Of a stretch of 7,438 bases of DNA, positions 6,394 to 7,438 are shown one piece after another. Source of the DNA: an uncultured Ruminococcus sp. (GTDB lineage: Bacteria > Bacillota > Clostridia > Oscillospirales > CAG-382); the NCBI GenBank assembly GCA_902783535.1, contig CACZRJ010000085.1, forward strand, positions 1 to 7,438, read 5' to 3'. Position 1 is the first letter of the stretch. Every line of letters begins with the position of its first letter. The notes under the pieces were generated by a model. It was given only the letters and a program-made list of their open reading frames with translations, was not told the origin of the DNA and made no database searches. Made by a program: the position numbers and the translations under genes.

Positions 6394-6438
6394 GAAATGA
6401 ATGTATAATCAGTGGTATTATGCTTAAAGACAAACCCG

Positions 6439-6446
6439 AAAGGAGG
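6439..6446 (+). promoter_or_regulatory. Ribosome binding site that decides a TTG start
   Basis: GAAAGGAGG (6438-6446) is a near-consensus Shine-Dalgarno sequence. Its end lies 9 bases before TTG at 6456. The in-frame ATG at 6420 is upstream of this site and has nothing like a Shine-Dalgarno in front of it, so the site argues strongly for TTG initiation. Confidence 0.8.
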
Positions 6447-6455
6447 CCGCGCCTC

Positions 6456-7325
6456 TTGACGAAAAAGACTGCATCCCGGCTGGTGTCCGCGCTGCTCTGC
6501 ATCCTGCTCTGCCTTTCTTTCTGCTCGTGTTCCTTCAGCTTCTCGCTGGAGTCCATCCTGCAGACGATCAAATCGTACATCAGCGGCGACGAGGCGGAGG
6601 AGAAACCGGCGGACTACGTCGGCTCCGGAAAGAACGATTCCTTCGAATACGATCTCTACGAAACATACGCGGTCGTCACGAAATACACGGGCGCCGCGCC
6701 CTACGTGACCGTTCCGTCCTCCCTGGAGGGGAAGCCGGTCGCGAAGATCGGCAGCCTCGCATTCTATTACGGCCAGAAGATCGTTTATCTCCATCTGCCG
6801 GAAACGGTGACGGAACTGGAGGAGAACGCGCTGTATTACTGCGACAAACTGACGACGCTGGAACTCCCGTCCTCGCTGAAGAAGCTCGGCGAGAAATGCT
6901 TCTCCTGGTGCACGTCCATCCAGGTCATCGCCCTGCCGCAGGGGATCACGGAGATCCCGAACTTCTGCTTCAACGAATGCGCTTCGCTGACGGATCTTTT
7001 CCTTCCCGAAAACGTGACTTCGATCGGGAACCGCGCCTTCTCAGGATGCGTGTGCATCAAGTCGCTCGCGTTCGGCGAGTCCCTGAAGAGCGTCGGCATG
7101 TACGCCTTCCGCGGAACGACCGCACTTGAGGACCTGGCGCTCCCTGGCGGATGCGTTCCCGCGGACCACGCGTTCGACGGCGCGTCCGAAAACCTGACCG
7201 TCCATACGCCCGCGGATTCCGTCTGCGACAGGATCTGCCTTGCGCAGATGGTCCGGACGGACAACCACGCCGGCGCGCTCGTACCGGTCGGGACGGACGA
7301 AAACTCTTCCGAAGCCGAAGGCTGA
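6456..7325 (+). CDS. BspA-type leucine-rich-repeat lipoprotein
   Basis: Predicted surface-anchored protein of 289 residues (from the TTG start); BspA-type repeats usually serve binding or adhesion, but no ligand can be named. The start gives a compact signal: TKK, then a hydrophobic stretch, and the lipobox-like FCSC ending at C25 (C23 is the alternative; neither is a canonical L-A-G-C). A Ser/Glu-rich linker follows. From about residue 109 there are five 23-residue repeats (109-131, 132-154, 155-177, 178-200, 201-223) and a sixth partial one, with the pattern LxxLxLPxxVxxIGxxAFxxCxx. Cysteines recur near repeat ends, as is common in this family. The C-terminus (VHTPADSVCDRI, then an acidic tail) resembles usual BspA repeat ends. 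Starting at ATG 6420 would add 12 residues with many charges before the signal and lacks a binding site. It has its own promoter; alaS follows on the same strand after 55 bases. Confidence 0.85.
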   Translation: MTKKTASRLVSALLCILLCLSFCSCSFSFSLESILQTIKSYISGDEAEEKPADYVGSGKNDSFEYDLYETYAVVTKYTGAAPYVTVPSSLEGKPVAKIGSLAFYYGQKIVYLHLPETVTELEENALYYCDKLTTLELPSSLKKLGEKCFSWCTSIQVIALPQGITEIPNFCFNECASLTDLFLPENVTSIGNRAFSGCVCIKSLAFGESLKSVGMYAFRGTTALEDLALPGGCVPADHAFDGASENLTVHTPADSVCDRICLAQMVRTDNHAGALVPVGTDENSSEAEG

Positions 7326-7337
7326 GACCGCTTCGGC
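7314..7337 (+). other. Stem-loop across the LRR gene stop codon, upstream of alaS
   Basis: GCCGAAG (7314-7320) pairs with CTTCGGC (7331-7337) around a 10-base loop that contains the LRR stop codon (7323-7325). No T tract follows, so termination here is doubtful. A short inverted repeat, ATTAC-CC-GTAAT (7345-7356), lies just downstream. No convincing promoter is seen in 7326-7380, so alaS may be partly or wholly read from the LRR promoter, with these structures as possible processing or control sites. Confidence 0.35.
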
Positions 7338-7380
7338 GTCCACCATTACCCGTAATCTTATTTCCGAAAGGACAGACAAT

Positions 7381-7438
7381 ATGGAACCGCTTTCACTGAA
7401 CGTTCTGCGTAAAAAATATCTCGACTTTTTCGAGAGCA
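7381..7438 (+). CDS. alaS: Alanyl-tRNA synthetase, first 19 codons (cut by window end)
   Basis: Charges tRNA-Ala with alanine in the cytosol. Only the N-terminal 19 residues are present. They show the well conserved opening of the class II synthetase, with LRKKYLDFFES at 9-19 matching the family pattern LRxxYLxFFESKGH; the next base is A, as expected for the lysine. AAAGGA (7367-7372) lies 8 bases before the ATG. Many Bacillota alaS genes have a T-box leader; the 55-base gap here is too short for one, so control would have to be different or lie further upstream. The assignment rests on a short but distinctive stretch. Confidence 0.85.
   Translation, partial: MEPLSLNVLRKKYLDFFES

Noticed and set aside
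6404..6409. TATAAT as a second promoter -10 for the LRR gene
   Set aside because: No acceptable -35 box lies 16-18 bases upstream; the TTGACT/TACAAT pair explains the region better.

Overview
The window most resembles a GC-rich, anaerobic member of the Bacillota (an uncultured gut- or rumen-type Clostridia would fit); this is inference. The supporting evidence is: strong AAGGAG/AAAGGA-type ribosome binding sites, sigma-A-like promoters with 17-bp spacers, a stand-alone SufC/SufB-like pair of the minimal SMS type, a BspA-type leucine-rich-repeat lipoprotein, and codons with mostly G or C in third position. No rRNA, tRNA, CRISPR array, insertion sequence or phage gene is visible.

Layout. (a) 1-2078, plus strand: a minimal Fe-S cluster assembly operon. 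An ABC ATPase (SufC/SmsC type, 113-823) is followed by a short SufB-type scaffold protein (SmsB type, 841-1764) and then by a three-helix DUF1294 membrane protein (1761-2045), whose start overlaps the smsB stop as ATGA. A perfectly palindromic intrinsic terminator closes the operon. No cysteine desulfurase, SufU or SufD is in view. (b) 2086-6273, minus strand: a carbohydrate operon. A good promoter at 6273-6245 precedes an AGE-family (N-acylglucosamine 2-epimerase) sugar epimerase (6207-4987), a 52-residue single-span membrane microprotein whose start overlaps the epimerase stop as TGATG (4987-4829), and a large secreted lipoprotein type I pullulanase (4790-2136). It ends in its own terminator, tail to tail with the one of operon (a). 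(c) 6365-7438, plus strand: a divergent promoter with an extended -10 drives a leucine-rich-repeat lipoprotein that very probably starts at a TTG codon (6456). After 55 bases comes the first 19 codons of alaS, cut by the window edge.

The epimerase-microprotein-pullulanase set looks like one transcript for alpha-glucan (pullulan, starch or glycogen branch) use plus sugar epimerisation. The link between a GlcNAc-type epimerase and a debranching enzyme is not obvious and is one of the more interesting features. The epimerase, pullulanase and SufC/SufB proteins belong to described families. The least explained items are the microprotein, the DUF1294 protein coupled to smsB, and two terminator-like hairpins oriented for the plus strand, one inside and one just upstream of the minus-strand operon. 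I do not see a clear-cut undescribed defence or mobile system.
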